Positions 39,923 through 50,318 of a stretch of DNA of 64,000 bases are shown in pieces. Under the pieces are notes generated by a model that had not been told where the DNA came from, did not search any database, and saw only the letters and a list, made by a program, of their open reading frames with translations. The stretch spans positions 1 through 64,000 of the forward strand of contig WBMZ01008638.1 in assembly GCA_013400975.1 (NCBI GenBank). Direction: 5' to 3'. The DNA is from Atrichornis clamosus. Taxonomy: Eukaryota > Chordata > Aves > Passeriformes > Menuridae. The stretch's first letter is position 1. Each line of letters opens with the position of its first letter. The translations under genes and the position numbers were made by a program.

Positions 39923-40160
39923 AGGAGTCCTTTGTTTTTCACAGGTATCAAAGTTCCAGGTAGAAAGCAGAGCCCAGATGTGCACAACAGCCTTGGTCAG
40001 CAGAGTTTCAGGTTTTGGAGAATCCCTTCTCTTCAAGGGAAGCAAAATCTCTTAAATACAGACCATTGTAAGTACAGACCTGTTACCAGTGTAAAACATG
40101 TAAACAAAGTTTGGGGGGAGGAAAGATTTGCTTACTTTGCTGTTCCTCTGGCTCTCCCAG

Positions 40161-40260
40161 GAGCAGGACTCAGCCTCCTGAGAAGCAATCCCTCTCTGGA
40201 AAGGGTGGTCACTCAGGCAGGTCTGGCAAAGTGGAGGCTCAAGCTCTGAATCCCCTGGAG
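40161..40260 (+). CDS. Candidate 100-nt exon (unknown product), plus strand
   Basis: A long pyrimidine-rich acceptor (ctgttcctctggctctcccag, ending at 40160) precedes the segment, and a near-perfect donor (CTGGAG|GTAAGTTC) closes it at 40260. One of three frames is fully open, entering in phase 2 and leaving in phase 0 (peptide begins SRTQPPEKQSLSGKGG); the other two contain stops. The peptide is polar, of low complexity and not recognised. Both splice sites are among the best in the window, so an exon is plausible. An lncRNA exon is at least as likely as a coding one. The preceding bases hold an antisense MIR relic. Confidence 0.3.
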
Positions 40261-43200
40261 GTAAGTTCATCACAGTGGACCCCGGGTATTTGAGGCTGGC
40301 ATGTGGATGCTTTTCAACGTTGACCATTGGGCTCTTAATCCACCTTCGTACCTGCCAACACAGAAAGAGGTTATGGACTCTCTTTGCTTTACGGCAATTG
40401 GAATGGCACAGCAGGTTTTCCAGTGAGGATAATCGTGCAGATTGGGAAAAAGAATCAGATACAAGGATCAGGATCAATTTTCTGTAGGAGAAAGTACCAG
40501 GCCAAGTCAGGGTGCATGTGTGAACACACATCTTCATAGCCAGGCTCTCTATGCTGAGAATCTTTTGCTGCTTTGTGCAAGTTTGCCATATCTACAAGAT
40601 AAAGTTTTCAGGCTTTATAAATGTATTGAAATACACAGTAGACTGCTAAGAAGTGAAAGACAACTACCCAAAGCAAGTACTTCCAGCCTAGACAGCTCAA
40701 TTTCCCATGAGAAAAAGCAGACTGGTTTAGCAGGAATAGAATTGTAATACTTGCTTTCTGCAGTCCTTTCTTTCAACAGCAGTATCAACTCTGACTTCAT
40801 AAACTGGCTCAGCCTTTTCTGTGCCTCCCAACAACTCATTCAAGAGTCAGTTTCTCATGTTGACCTGCCCCAAATGTTGACCCTGACTCCTCTAACCTGC
40901 CTTCCCCTGCCTTCTCCTTGTCTCTGCAAGCTCCCCTGCTAGGACCCAGTGCACTGCAGCAGGGAGGACACTGCTTATGAGCAAAATACACTGTGCTCCC
41001 AGGGCAGGGTGTCAGCCTTGTGCACTTTGTTTGCTCTTCCTTTCACTTCTGTGACTGCCTCTTTTCTGCCATGTGAATCAAAGGTATTGGAATTTCTAAG
41101 AAGTGAGCAGTGAGAGACCTAACTGAGCTCTTTTTCCAAGTTATTTTGCACCGTGAAAGCTAAAGGACTACTGTGTGAGCTGTGGTATATTTGCACTGAA
41201 TATGATCAGAACTCTGTCATTTGAATGCAAAGGATGGATAGGGATGTCTCAGGATATGCTCTCCCAGCCTGGAGGGGGAAGGCTGAGACAGGCAGGGCTG
41301 ACAGCCAAACCAGCCTCCTGTTGACAGGAGGCAACCTCTTTGCTCTGTGAGCTTGGTGTCCCTGGCCTCAGCATCACTGTGCTTCTTTAGGAGATGATAT
41401 TTCCCATTAGAGGATGCTTTACATCAGGAAAACAAACATTTTATGTTACATTAGTCATAAGCATGATGGCAAGTGTTTGATTAAGAGTGGAAGTCTGTAT
41501 CACTGCAACTGGTTACCAGGATCACGTACGATAAACAAACAGAATGAGACACAACTAACCAGCCTTCTGCTGGTGACTCCTCCGTGAGCAAAGCGCCTGC
41601 AATTGCCCTGCTGTGCTGACCTGCCGGAAATCTCAAGGTTAGGAAAATTTCTATTTCCTCTCTATGGAAACCAAGCAAATAGATGTGGGCAAATGAGCCA
41701 CTTCCCACTGCATTCCCCATTTGCATCTTTTAGTGTCAGTTCATGTGGATGATATTATCCTCTACTTCCATGCTCTGAAGCATCCCTACAAAACTATCCA
41801 GACTGTTTTAGCTTCAGGTTGATGGGTTGAAATTGTAGTGGGAGGGATTTTTCTTTTCCAGATTTCATTTCTATATATGTATATATAAACTGATCTTTTG
41901 ACTCAGGCAGATTTCAAAAACGTTTATTTTTTTGCCAAGCATAATTGAGTTTATGATTGTTAAACACCTGATTAAATATTTTACTCTCCCCAAGTAAATA
42001 TGTGGTTATGTGTCTTGATCTAATTTTAGAATTTGATATGTTGAAAATAATAATTGTATTAATGGTTAAAAAATAGTGCTTGATTTTCTAGTGTAGTTTT
42101 ATTACGGGAAACATTCAATATATATAATGTGATTCTGAGAGAAGGAAATGTCTGTTCAATTTGTCATTTTTCAGTTAGACCTGGTGATCAGTTAAGTGTT
42201 TTCTGACCTGGTTCTGCCTTTCTTTCTCAACGTCCTGCAACTTCAGTCATATCATTATGGGAGCACACAGTGTGCAGAAATGTGCATGAATAAAGAACCA
42301 AACTGACAGCAGAAAAGGGCCTGGGCTGCAATGAGCTGCAGGTTCAGTTTTCCTTAAAAATTCGGGAAACATGGGCCAGTCTTTTGCTTGAGACTTCTCA
42401 GTTGCATATGGAATTCATGTGTAAATCTGGATTTAAGTTTTCGTTAAGACCCTATGATGTTGGGTTTTATGATTTCAAATTCATGGCATTTGAAGTGATA
42501 CAGTTAACTGTATTGTAACTTCACCTATTGATTCACTGTCTTGTGTTTCCATTTACATATCTCTAGCTTGCTGGTGTATGAAGAAGCATTCAGAATGTGA
42601 CTTGGGTACTTCTGATACAGCAAAATCTGTCTGTATGGAATGATCTTGCAGCTGTACCTTTTAATGGCAATGAAATATACATTGTGCATTATAATGATCA
42701 TAAATTAAAAATTACCCAACAGTGCTTTAATGATGAGAGAAAGTAACACGGAGTGCATTTTAGGAAGCTGCACACACCAGAGTGCAGGTGGTATCTTCTA
42801 TCTCTAGCATCAGAAAGTGGTCCCTGAGTTCAGGTAGAATTCTGAAGAATTTTTCTTACTATTATTTATTCCAAGCTGACTCCTGATTTTAAGTCAGATA
42901 CACATCTTTTTTTTACGGGTTACTTTTTGCTGTTTAAAAATGTTGGACTAAACCAATATTTTTCACATGATAAGTCTGTATAATTTACACACTGCAGCCT
43001 GTACTGAGAGATGAAAAAGAAGTATGACCATGAACACTGATCTGGTCACATTGTTGTTCTGTTTAATGCAGCAGAGTTTTGAGGAAACAGGTGAGAAAAT
43101 TTCAGGACCACCCAGCTTTGAGATTGAACGAACCAGGAGGATTTTTTTTAATGGTTGGAAACAGTTCAAATAGGTTAGCACACCCACAGTTCAAATGCAC

Positions 43201-43302
43201 TGTCAGAGGAAAGCTTTTAAACACTTCTAGTTTTCCTTCATTGGATCGGGCAAAGTCCAGGTTCATATACATCCAGCCAGGTCTGCTTAGTCCAGGATGC
43301 CG
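40261..43302. other. No gene recognised
   Basis: Unique sequence, increasingly AT-rich between 41860 and 42160 and again near 42660-42740 (runs of ATTA/TAAT words). No exon or mobile element identified. The interval ends at the Maf-like palindrome and the inverted repeat described below. Confidence 0.55.
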
Positions 43303-43315
43303 CGCTGACTCAGCG
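43303..43315. promoter_or_regulatory. Palindromic Maf/AP-1-like site
   Basis: CGCTGACTCAGCG is a perfect 13-bp palindrome around a central base. It contains the AP-1 core TGACTCA with the GC flanks (GCTGACTCAGC) that define a T-type Maf recognition element, bound by Maf, NRL or NRF2-small Maf dimers. A full-length MARE is uncommon by chance. Occupancy is inference, but the motif is visible directly. It sits 12 bases outside the left arm of the inverted repeat. Confidence 0.45.
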
Positions 43316-43326
43316 AGGAACACGTC

Positions 43327-43416
43327 ACATTTCAATAAACTTAACTGAGTAACCCTGAAAAGTAATATATAATCTCCAAACTTCAACAGAACCCCAAGAC
43401 CTGCGTAGCTGAGCCC
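43327..43416 (-). repeat. Inverted repeat, left arm (pairs with 44075-44164)
   Basis: Read on the minus strand, these 90 bases match 44075-44164 on the plus strand. The first 17 bases are poorly conserved and the remaining 73 differ at 7 positions (about 90% identical). The shared core includes GCAGGTCTTGGG, 'ATATATTACTTTTCAGGGT' and 'ACTCAGTTAAGTTTATTGAA'. The family is not recognised. Substitutions fall at all three codon positions of the shared open frame, so there is no sign of protein selection. Confidence 0.85.
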
Positions 43417-43439
43417 AGGGAAGTTGTTTTTCTCTTTTC

Positions 43440-43590
43440 TGAAGTCCTTGCCTCTGACTGAGGTGCCGTGCCCGGGCCCCTGGTGCCTGCCCGTGTGCCC
43501 AGAGCTGCCCGGCAGCCGCCCAAGGGGAGCCGAGCTGGGGCTGCGCTGCAGTGGGTGCCGAGGAGCTGTGCCAAGAGCTGGCAGGGTTGT
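43440..43590. other. Small GC-rich, CpG-containing block
   Basis: A ~150-base patch of high GC with about eight CpGs, in otherwise AT-rich DNA, immediately beside the left arm of the inverted repeat. It is absent at the equivalent place next to the right arm. A 185-codon minus-strand open frame (43102-43659) spans block and arm without recognisable content. It may be an insertion into one repeat copy, a minor CpG island, or a GC-biased conversion tract. Confidence 0.5.
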
Positions 43591-44074
43591 CATTTTTAGG
43601 ACTTGCCTACATGGATGTGTTAAATTCTGCTGCTCCAAGCACAAGTTAGGTAAATACACAATGAACCCTTGTGTGGAAAGCTTGGATCAGAATTATGGTG
43701 GGTATAATTCATTCTGCAGCCATTTACTCCATGTATCTAAGTTTAAATTTCAGGTTTTATTCTGAATTGAAAGGTTCAGGAGGCCTTTAATGACTTTCAA
43801 CTCCTCTCTAATTTCACTTCTTCAGCTAATTCAGCCTAATGCCCCTCAATACCCCTCCGCAGACAAACCCTATAATTGCATTTTGAAATTCATAGATAAC
43901 ACAGAGTAACATGCACAGGAGAGTGTAGAAAATGCCATGATTCACCACTGACTTTCAACATGCATCCATGTTCAAAAGCATTGAAAATACTGATTTGAAA
44001 TTGGAAGTATGAGTTGGCAGCGTCTTTCTAGCAGAAAGATCAAGATCAGACTTTGGAAGAAACCCGATTTCCGT

Positions 44075-44164
44075 GGGCATTATTCTGCAGGTCTTGGGTT
44101 TCTATTGATGCTTGTAGATAATATATTACTTTTCAGGGTGACTCAGTTAAGTTTATTGAAATGT
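44075..44164 (+). repeat. Inverted repeat, right arm (pairs with 43327-43416)
   Basis: Mate of the left arm, 658 bases away in the opposite orientation. Weaker resemblance continues upstream of each arm: an AAGGACTTCAGAAAAGAG-like stretch on the left against AAGATCAGACTTTGGAAG on the right. Farther out both have CATCCATGT (right arm near 43966, left arm near 43615 antisense). The full duplicated unit may therefore be about 200 bases, with an indel on one side. Confidence 0.85.
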
Positions 44165-44506
44165 TCTGTGTATATATTAGTCATTGAACTGTAAGTCTAC
44201 ACTATAGGCTTTTGTCTAGCTTTAACCTTAATAGACTTCAAAGATTTTTTGAGGTTTTAGTATTTACATTTACATTAGACAAGTGCCTTAGATCTATAGC
44301 TCTGTTTGACTTGGGCTATCTTAAAAGTCACTAAAGGATTCAAAGTGCAAAAGTTCATTTCTTTTGAATTCACTTCCACTAAAAAAGCTCCCACACAGAA
44401 TTGCACAAAAATAAAAAGAATTTTGAAGAAATTTCCTCAGAGTTTCTTCCCTGATTTGATGAATTAAGACTGACAAGTACTACATGATAGTTTACTATTT
44501 AGGCCA

Positions 44507-44874
44507 TCATATGATCACAGAATCACAGAAGGGTTTGGGTTGGAAGGAATCTTAAAGATCGTCTGGTGCCGACCCCCCTGCCGTGGGCAGGGACACCTTC
44601 CATTCGACTAGGTTGCTCCAGGCCCCATCCAACCTGGCCTTGAACACTTTCATGGACAGGGCATTCACAGGGTCTCTGGGCAACCTGTCCCAGTGCCTCA
44701 CCACAGTCATAGTGAATACTTTCTTGCTAACACCTAATCTAAAACTGCACTTTTTCAGTTTGAAGTCATTCCTCCTTCTCCTGTCACTACATGCCCTTGT
44801 AAAAAGTCCCTCTTCCAACTTCCTGTAGGGCACCTTCAGGTACTCTAAGGCTGCTATAAGGTCTCCCCAGAGCT
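44507..44874 (-). mobile_element. CR1 LINE, 3' end fragment (antisense)
   Basis: Starts at the reverse complement of the CR1 tail repeat (atgatcacagaatcacagaa), followed by the diagnostic 'gggtttgggttggaaggaat' and 'cctgccgtgggcagggacacc' blocks. It continues through 'ggttgctccaggccccatcc', 'aacctgtcccagtgcctcacc' and 'acatgcccttgtaaaaagtcc'. On the minus strand about 118 codons remain open in the ORF2 C-terminal frame, with motifs such as GLFTRACSDRRRRNDFKL and VVRHWDRLPRD. The intact frame and tail mark it as the youngest CR1 here. The 5' side is lost near the 'ggtctccccagagct' block, the usual 5' truncation. Confidence 0.95.
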
Positions 44875-47604
44875 CAAATACCACAGCACTAGGTGCATAA
44901 TTCTTCACGGCACTGTAGGGAGTATTTGATTATTCAAATACATTACTTTTTTTATTCTTATCATGATATCCCTCTATCCATCCAGTAAATAAAATAGTCT
45001 GTTCCTAACTGCAGGAAGCAATCCTCTTCTGAACTGTCTCTGAAGATTTCTGTACTTCTGTTTTCAAGGCAAGGCTCTTTAAACTCTCCAAGCAACTTCA
45101 TCCACAATTATAAGCAGCTGATTCTCTAAGTGTGTCTGAAATATTCCAAGTAGGATTGAGCAGAACAGAAAAAGCTCCCAGTGTCTCTTGCCTCATCATA
45201 ATTATAGTTTCTTTGTATAGCCTTTTTCTCATCAACAAATCATATCTGCTGGAAATTGCTTCTAAAACATGCCTATTGTGGAGCACCCAACTGTTTCTAG
45301 TTAAGCCATAACTGCATTCCTGAGAATCACTGTTCTCACACTAACTCTGTGAAGGGACAGCCTCGTAGGCCTGTGCAGATGGACAGTGGTCTGCTCTGCA
45401 GGTGGTGTGTGCTGAGCAGCTGCCAGTCAGCCATCCTACTGAAGCTGCACATCAGTGTTCTGTCACGCTCAGGGCTGCTGCCTCTTGCTGCCTTCTGAGG
45501 CTGACCATTAGATCAGCTGGACCCATTGGTGCAGACAGGCTGGAGATTTGCCAGATATTGCCTTACTGCTACTAGCTAAAAGTTAATTCAAAATGCTTCA
45601 GAAAAGCCTCGTCTTGCCTTGCTTGGAGAGGAAAAAAATACAAAGCAAGAAAAAGATAGTTTACCAAACTTTTCTGTGAAAGCTGATCAGCTTTAATGTA
45701 ACTACTCATCTGAATAAACTCTGAAAAGAAAGAGTTTTAAAGTTGTCAAAGCAACTAATTCCAACTTTTCTAAAGTCAAAATTTTCACATTTTCAAGTCA
45801 AATGGCATTTTTACTTTATTTATTTAGTTAGTTAGTTTTTATCAAGATAGAACAAATTATTAGGAACAAATGCAGTCAATTTCATGCTCACAGACTTTCA
45901 TGACTGGGAATAAACACCGGTCCACCCTGTCACATTTTAGGAATTTTTTTGTATTGCTGGTTCTGTTGGATCACCAAAGGACCTCTGGAGCTAGTGAAGG
46001 TTGTTTGGTATTTCTGGCCTTACTTGCAATGACCACACCTAAAATTGATAAAAATTTTCCCTGTTCTTTCAAGATAAGTGAGTTCAAAGGACTGTTATGC
46101 ACCCTTCTAGTATGTAGCCAGGTTTCACTAATCCCAAACTAAATTGAAATGTGACTGTTTTCAGAGAACAGGTTTAAATACCCTTTTCAGAAGCATGGCC
46201 TGTGGTATTGCTCAAAGGTGCACAAGTATTTTTTTAAAAGGCTCTTTATTTTCTGACCCTTGTTTACTCAAGTTTCTTTGTTTGCTTTACTTTCTAAAAA
46301 CATGATATCCAACAGTGATAATCTCAGACTTGAAAATTGCCAGATGTGATTAAATAAGATTTGCCAAGTTCCAGGGTTTTTTTCACTCTTGGCTTTTCCT
46401 GTTATGTAATAGCAAACAGATACAGCTTTTAATTTCATATGGCTCAGTTGTCAATGGCATCAGCCGACTCAGCACATTTTACACTTTAATCAGTTATCCA
46501 TAAGCCAGTCCCCATCACTCTAATCATGAGCAATATTTTCCATGAGAGAAACACCAGCCTGTGCTCTAGGGCCACTAGAGATGCAGATGTGGCTTTTCCC
46601 AGAGGAAAAAAGGTGCTGGTGGCACCAGTGGCCATCTTGGAACGTCCTCCCTGTCTCTGGAGACTCTGAAAAATCTGGTGCTTCTCAGGACATGACAAGC
46701 TTGTTTTCTGGCTTCCCAGCTGAACACTTGACTTTCAAGACTGATTAATACATTGGAAAGGAAAAGGCACATCATGCAGGGACATAAAGTCTTGCATTTA
46801 GTGGATGTGGGAGTCACTTAACTGCACTAAGTCCCAACATCTGACACAGACTATGGATTTTAGTAGGATTTAGCTATAGAGTGGGAAGATACATATTCTG
46901 GAGTAAGTATTAGTGTGAAAAAAAGAAGGCATAAGTTTGTAGACAAATTTGATAGGCCTTAGATGTCTAAAATTGCAGACATTTGCTGAGGACTGAGCTG
47001 AAATTGAATGATGGAATGGCTTGAGGGAAACTGTGGAAAAAAAATAACTTGGAGGTCCAGTATTATCAGCCAGTTCTCAGTGAAACATCACACCTATCGA
47101 CACAATAGTATCAAATGTAATCTGACAGCCTGTGGAACCCTGTGCTCTGCACAGCAGCATTTTCTGCCTCTGAAACTTTGGATGGGCTTTTTTCCCCCTA
47201 TTTTTTGTGAGAAATCAGAATAAACTACACTGTGCCCTTGAACTCTTCTGCATTTAAATTTTCGTTCTTCACAAAAGTTTGTTTGCATCAGCTGACGGGT
47301 TATTATGGCTCTTAGTCAGCTCCTTTACTCTACATTGCAAAGTCTCTGGATATTCTTTTCCCTACCAACCAATACCAAATGCCTCGACTGTGATCTAGGT
47401 CAGTGTATGTGCATGTGTTTTAGTTCTGCCTCCCTGTGATATCAAATGTACAATTCTCCTTCTCCGATTGCAGTTCATCCGATCCCTTCTTTCCTTTTCC
47501 TGACGTTATCCAATTGCACCCTGGACAAGGATTTGAATTTTCATCCATTATGTAAACCCGAGGTGGACACGGAGCTCTTGGAATCATCTCCCCTGCAGCC
47601 TTGA
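44875..47604. other. No gene recognised
   Basis: Unique sequence with short TTTA/GTTA tandem words near 45815-45838. No open frame with splice sites worth reporting and no other repeat seen. Confidence 0.55.
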
Positions 47605-48010
47605 GGGCGACTGTCAGGAAATCTATTTAAATTACAATTAGGGAGATTAGGGAATGAAAAGCTCCATTGTTCAAACTGTATACAGTCATCTACTTAAGTG
47701 GAAAGTGGTAAACGAGAGGCAAAGCTGATTAATGCCCGGACTGAGATATAGCACTTCTTTCTAGCTGGCTTTGACATTTAATTTGTCATGTCCCATGGGA
47801 AATGCGGCACAGCAAAAGAATCAGCTTGTCAAATCACCTCAAGCTATTTTTCCCCCTCCAGATCCCCGAGACGCATCATTTTGTTGATTAATAGTCACAT
47901 TTTATTTTAAAAGGGAAAGTGAAGGGCAACTCGCTGCATAGTCATCATTTGCTGCTTTCCCTGCAAAGCCGAGAAGCTGCTCGCTAAAAAGCAGACTGGG
48001 GCCAAATAGC
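47605..48010. promoter_or_regulatory. Putative conserved non-coding element / enhancer
   Basis: Moderate-GC sequence rich in developmental binding words. There are two copies of the PBX/HOX composite TGATTAAT (47726-47733 and 47885-47892), TALE-type CTGTCA and TTGTCA near 47611 and 47785, AATTA/TAATT sites, and the palindrome TCCCATGGGA (47791-47800). It lacks any transposon resemblance and contains no long open frame. The mix of balanced composition, clustered homeodomain/TALE sites and absence of repeats resembles deeply conserved vertebrate enhancers. This is inference; I cannot test conservation. Confidence 0.33.
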
Positions 48011-50143
48011 AGAGCACATTGTTTCTGTCCAGGCCTGGATGTACACTGGATGGATTCATGGAGAGTTTAGCCCTCCAAATGTGCCGGGAGAGACGTTACC
48101 TGCATGTGAGGGAGATCTGGGGAAGGACAAATCGGCCACAGCTCGGAACGGAGAAGCGCAGGGAATTACAGTGTGTGTCACAGGAGCTCCAACACAGTTT
48201 GCTATTGCAAGACAGGGGAATATACAGCATCTGGCAGAAATCAAATCTATCTAAGGGAAAGCATAGCAAATGTTTCTGTATTTGTTGTCATCAGTTGCAA
48301 TGTTAACACATCAAGTAAATAAGGCAGATTTTTATGATCTTGAGTGTGAATGACATGTCTCCAGGCCACAGCAGAAAGTTAGCAGAGGCAAGATTCTTAA
48401 AAAAATGTGACAACTTGTGACTGCATTCAGGCACCAATCCCAAAAGATGATGGTTACCAAAATGACTCAAGGAATTTGGAATCCTCTAAACATGAGTTTA
48501 AATATTCCTGCTGAAAAAGTTGTAAATCATTTAAGTCAAGGCATAAAGAGCAGCTGAAAATTTGGGCACACCAGTAATGCAAATAATGAGTGTTAATGAG
48601 CACACAGAAAACTGCCTCGCTGATTTTCCTGTTCCAGTAAATGGGAAAGCTCTTGCCAGCTCTGGTGGTTCAGGAGAAAGTCTGTAAAACCCACATCTCA
48701 CATTGGTAGCTAAATTAACTTTTGCTGTGCCCTCATACTGATTTGTTTGAAATGTGGCACCAAAAAAATCTAAACAACTGAATAGGCACCACTTAGGACT
48801 TTCCTCTGTTCCTTCCTCCCATGTTGTCCTTGATAACAATTGTTAGTGTCATGGGATTCTTTCTGAATAAATAAATAACTGATGTGTTGGAATCAGGTAA
48901 GAGCTCTTGGATCAATTGCAAGCACTGATGACACTTGTTACTACACGAGATGAGACAATGGAGTCATTGTCCATTCTGGTGTATAAACACCCTCTGCGTA
49001 TTATGTCAAAGAGGAAAACAAAACAAAATGGGGTTTATTGTGTATGTGCAAGTCTAATCTTTCCAGGCTACCAAGTTAAAAGTGCTTTTCATCTAGATCA
49101 AATGAAAACAACATGAACAATACAACCCCAAATCCTATCCAAATAGTCCGAGGCTGCTCGCTGGTACCTTCTCTTCTCTGTTCTCTGTTTAATGTGAGCA
49201 AAGCCAATTGTCAGTAAACCTAGACAACGTTTATTTTACCTCCTGCTCTGATAAACACCACATCCCACATCTATTAGTCAAAGCCTCAAATCAGCCTGCA
49301 GAGTACTTTGAGCATCTGATCCAGGCACAGGAGACAGGGAATGCATGTTTGGGTGTGCATGGGCAGCAAAGGTAGGTGAATGAATAAAAGTCCAAACAAA
49401 ACAAAGATGCCTCAGTGTACTTTTTCTCCATCTCAGTTTCCTGATGCAATGATTATTTTGCATCCTTCAGTACTCTGGGCTGAAATAGCCCAACGTTATA
49501 AAGTTTAACTGCAGTGCAAGAATATTGACTGCAGTGGCAGAACACTGTGGATGACTGGTTACAGCACCAAGTACCATTGGGTGGTCATCCTTAGCTCTTC
49601 AAAAACTTCATACTGTCAGAGTAGGGAAGCATACTTTGCATGACCTGAAATTAATAGCTTTCCTATTTTTGAATTTGAGCCTGATACTGCACTTCACTAA
49701 TCTCCTTTTGATTTGGCAGAAAGTGACCTTTCTAATTTGTTATATAACATTGCACAGCATCCTAATTTTTTTATCAATCTTCAAGGCAAGGCCAGGACTA
49801 TTAGATGATCTGATTTAGGGTGCCTAGTCCTTCTGGCCCTGCAAGAGAGACATGCCAAAACATTCACAGAACTGTGAGACAGACCATACACCTCAGAAAG
49901 CTGCAGTATTCGCAGAGGGGCTCCAGGTGAGAGATTACAGTGATTTTTCAGAGTTCAGCTCCTTTGCCAGCCAGGGCTGGGCTGGAACCTGGCAGCAGGG
50001 ACTTCAGCAGCCCATGCAGGCCCAGATGTAGTGTGACATGGCAGTGCCATGGGGGAGGCTGGCACAGCCTTGGTCAGGAGCCCCACTTCTGGAGTGGGTA
50101 ACACAGACAAGGCAAATGCCCTTGCTCATCTGTTCTAAGGAGA
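48011..50143. other. No gene recognised
   Basis: Plain unique sequence. About 49410-49450 ('ctcagtgtactttttctcca' then 'tctcagtttcc') faintly recalls an antisense MIR core but is too short to call. About 49970-50100 is slightly GC-richer next to the CR1 fragment. Confidence 0.5.
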
Positions 50144-50318
50144 CATAGAATAATAGAATCGTAGAATGGGTTTGGGTTGGAGAGAACCTTAAAGATCCTC
50201 TAGTTCTCAACCCTCTGCCATGGGCACTTTCCACTCAACCAGGTTGCTCAAAGCCCCATGCAACATGTTTGCTCAAAGGCAAATCTTCCAGGACAATATC
50301 CACCACTTCTCTTCCTAG
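50144..50318 (-). mobile_element. CR1 LINE, short 3' fragment (antisense)
   Basis: Begins with the reverse-complemented tail (catagaataatagaatcgta), then 'gggtttgggttggagagaac', 'cctctgccatgggca', 'ccactcaaccaggttgctca' and 'aagccccatgcaac'. Decayed matches continue to 'cttccaggacaatatccacca' where CR1 reads CTTCCAGGGATGGGGCATCCAC. About 175 bases of the terminal 3' end remain. It is more decayed than the copy at 44.5 kb. Confidence 0.9.

Noticed and set aside
43102..43659. 185-codon minus-strand open frame across the inverted-repeat arm
   Set aside because: The part shared with the other arm changes equally at all codon positions, and the rest is a GC-rich block that is open by composition.
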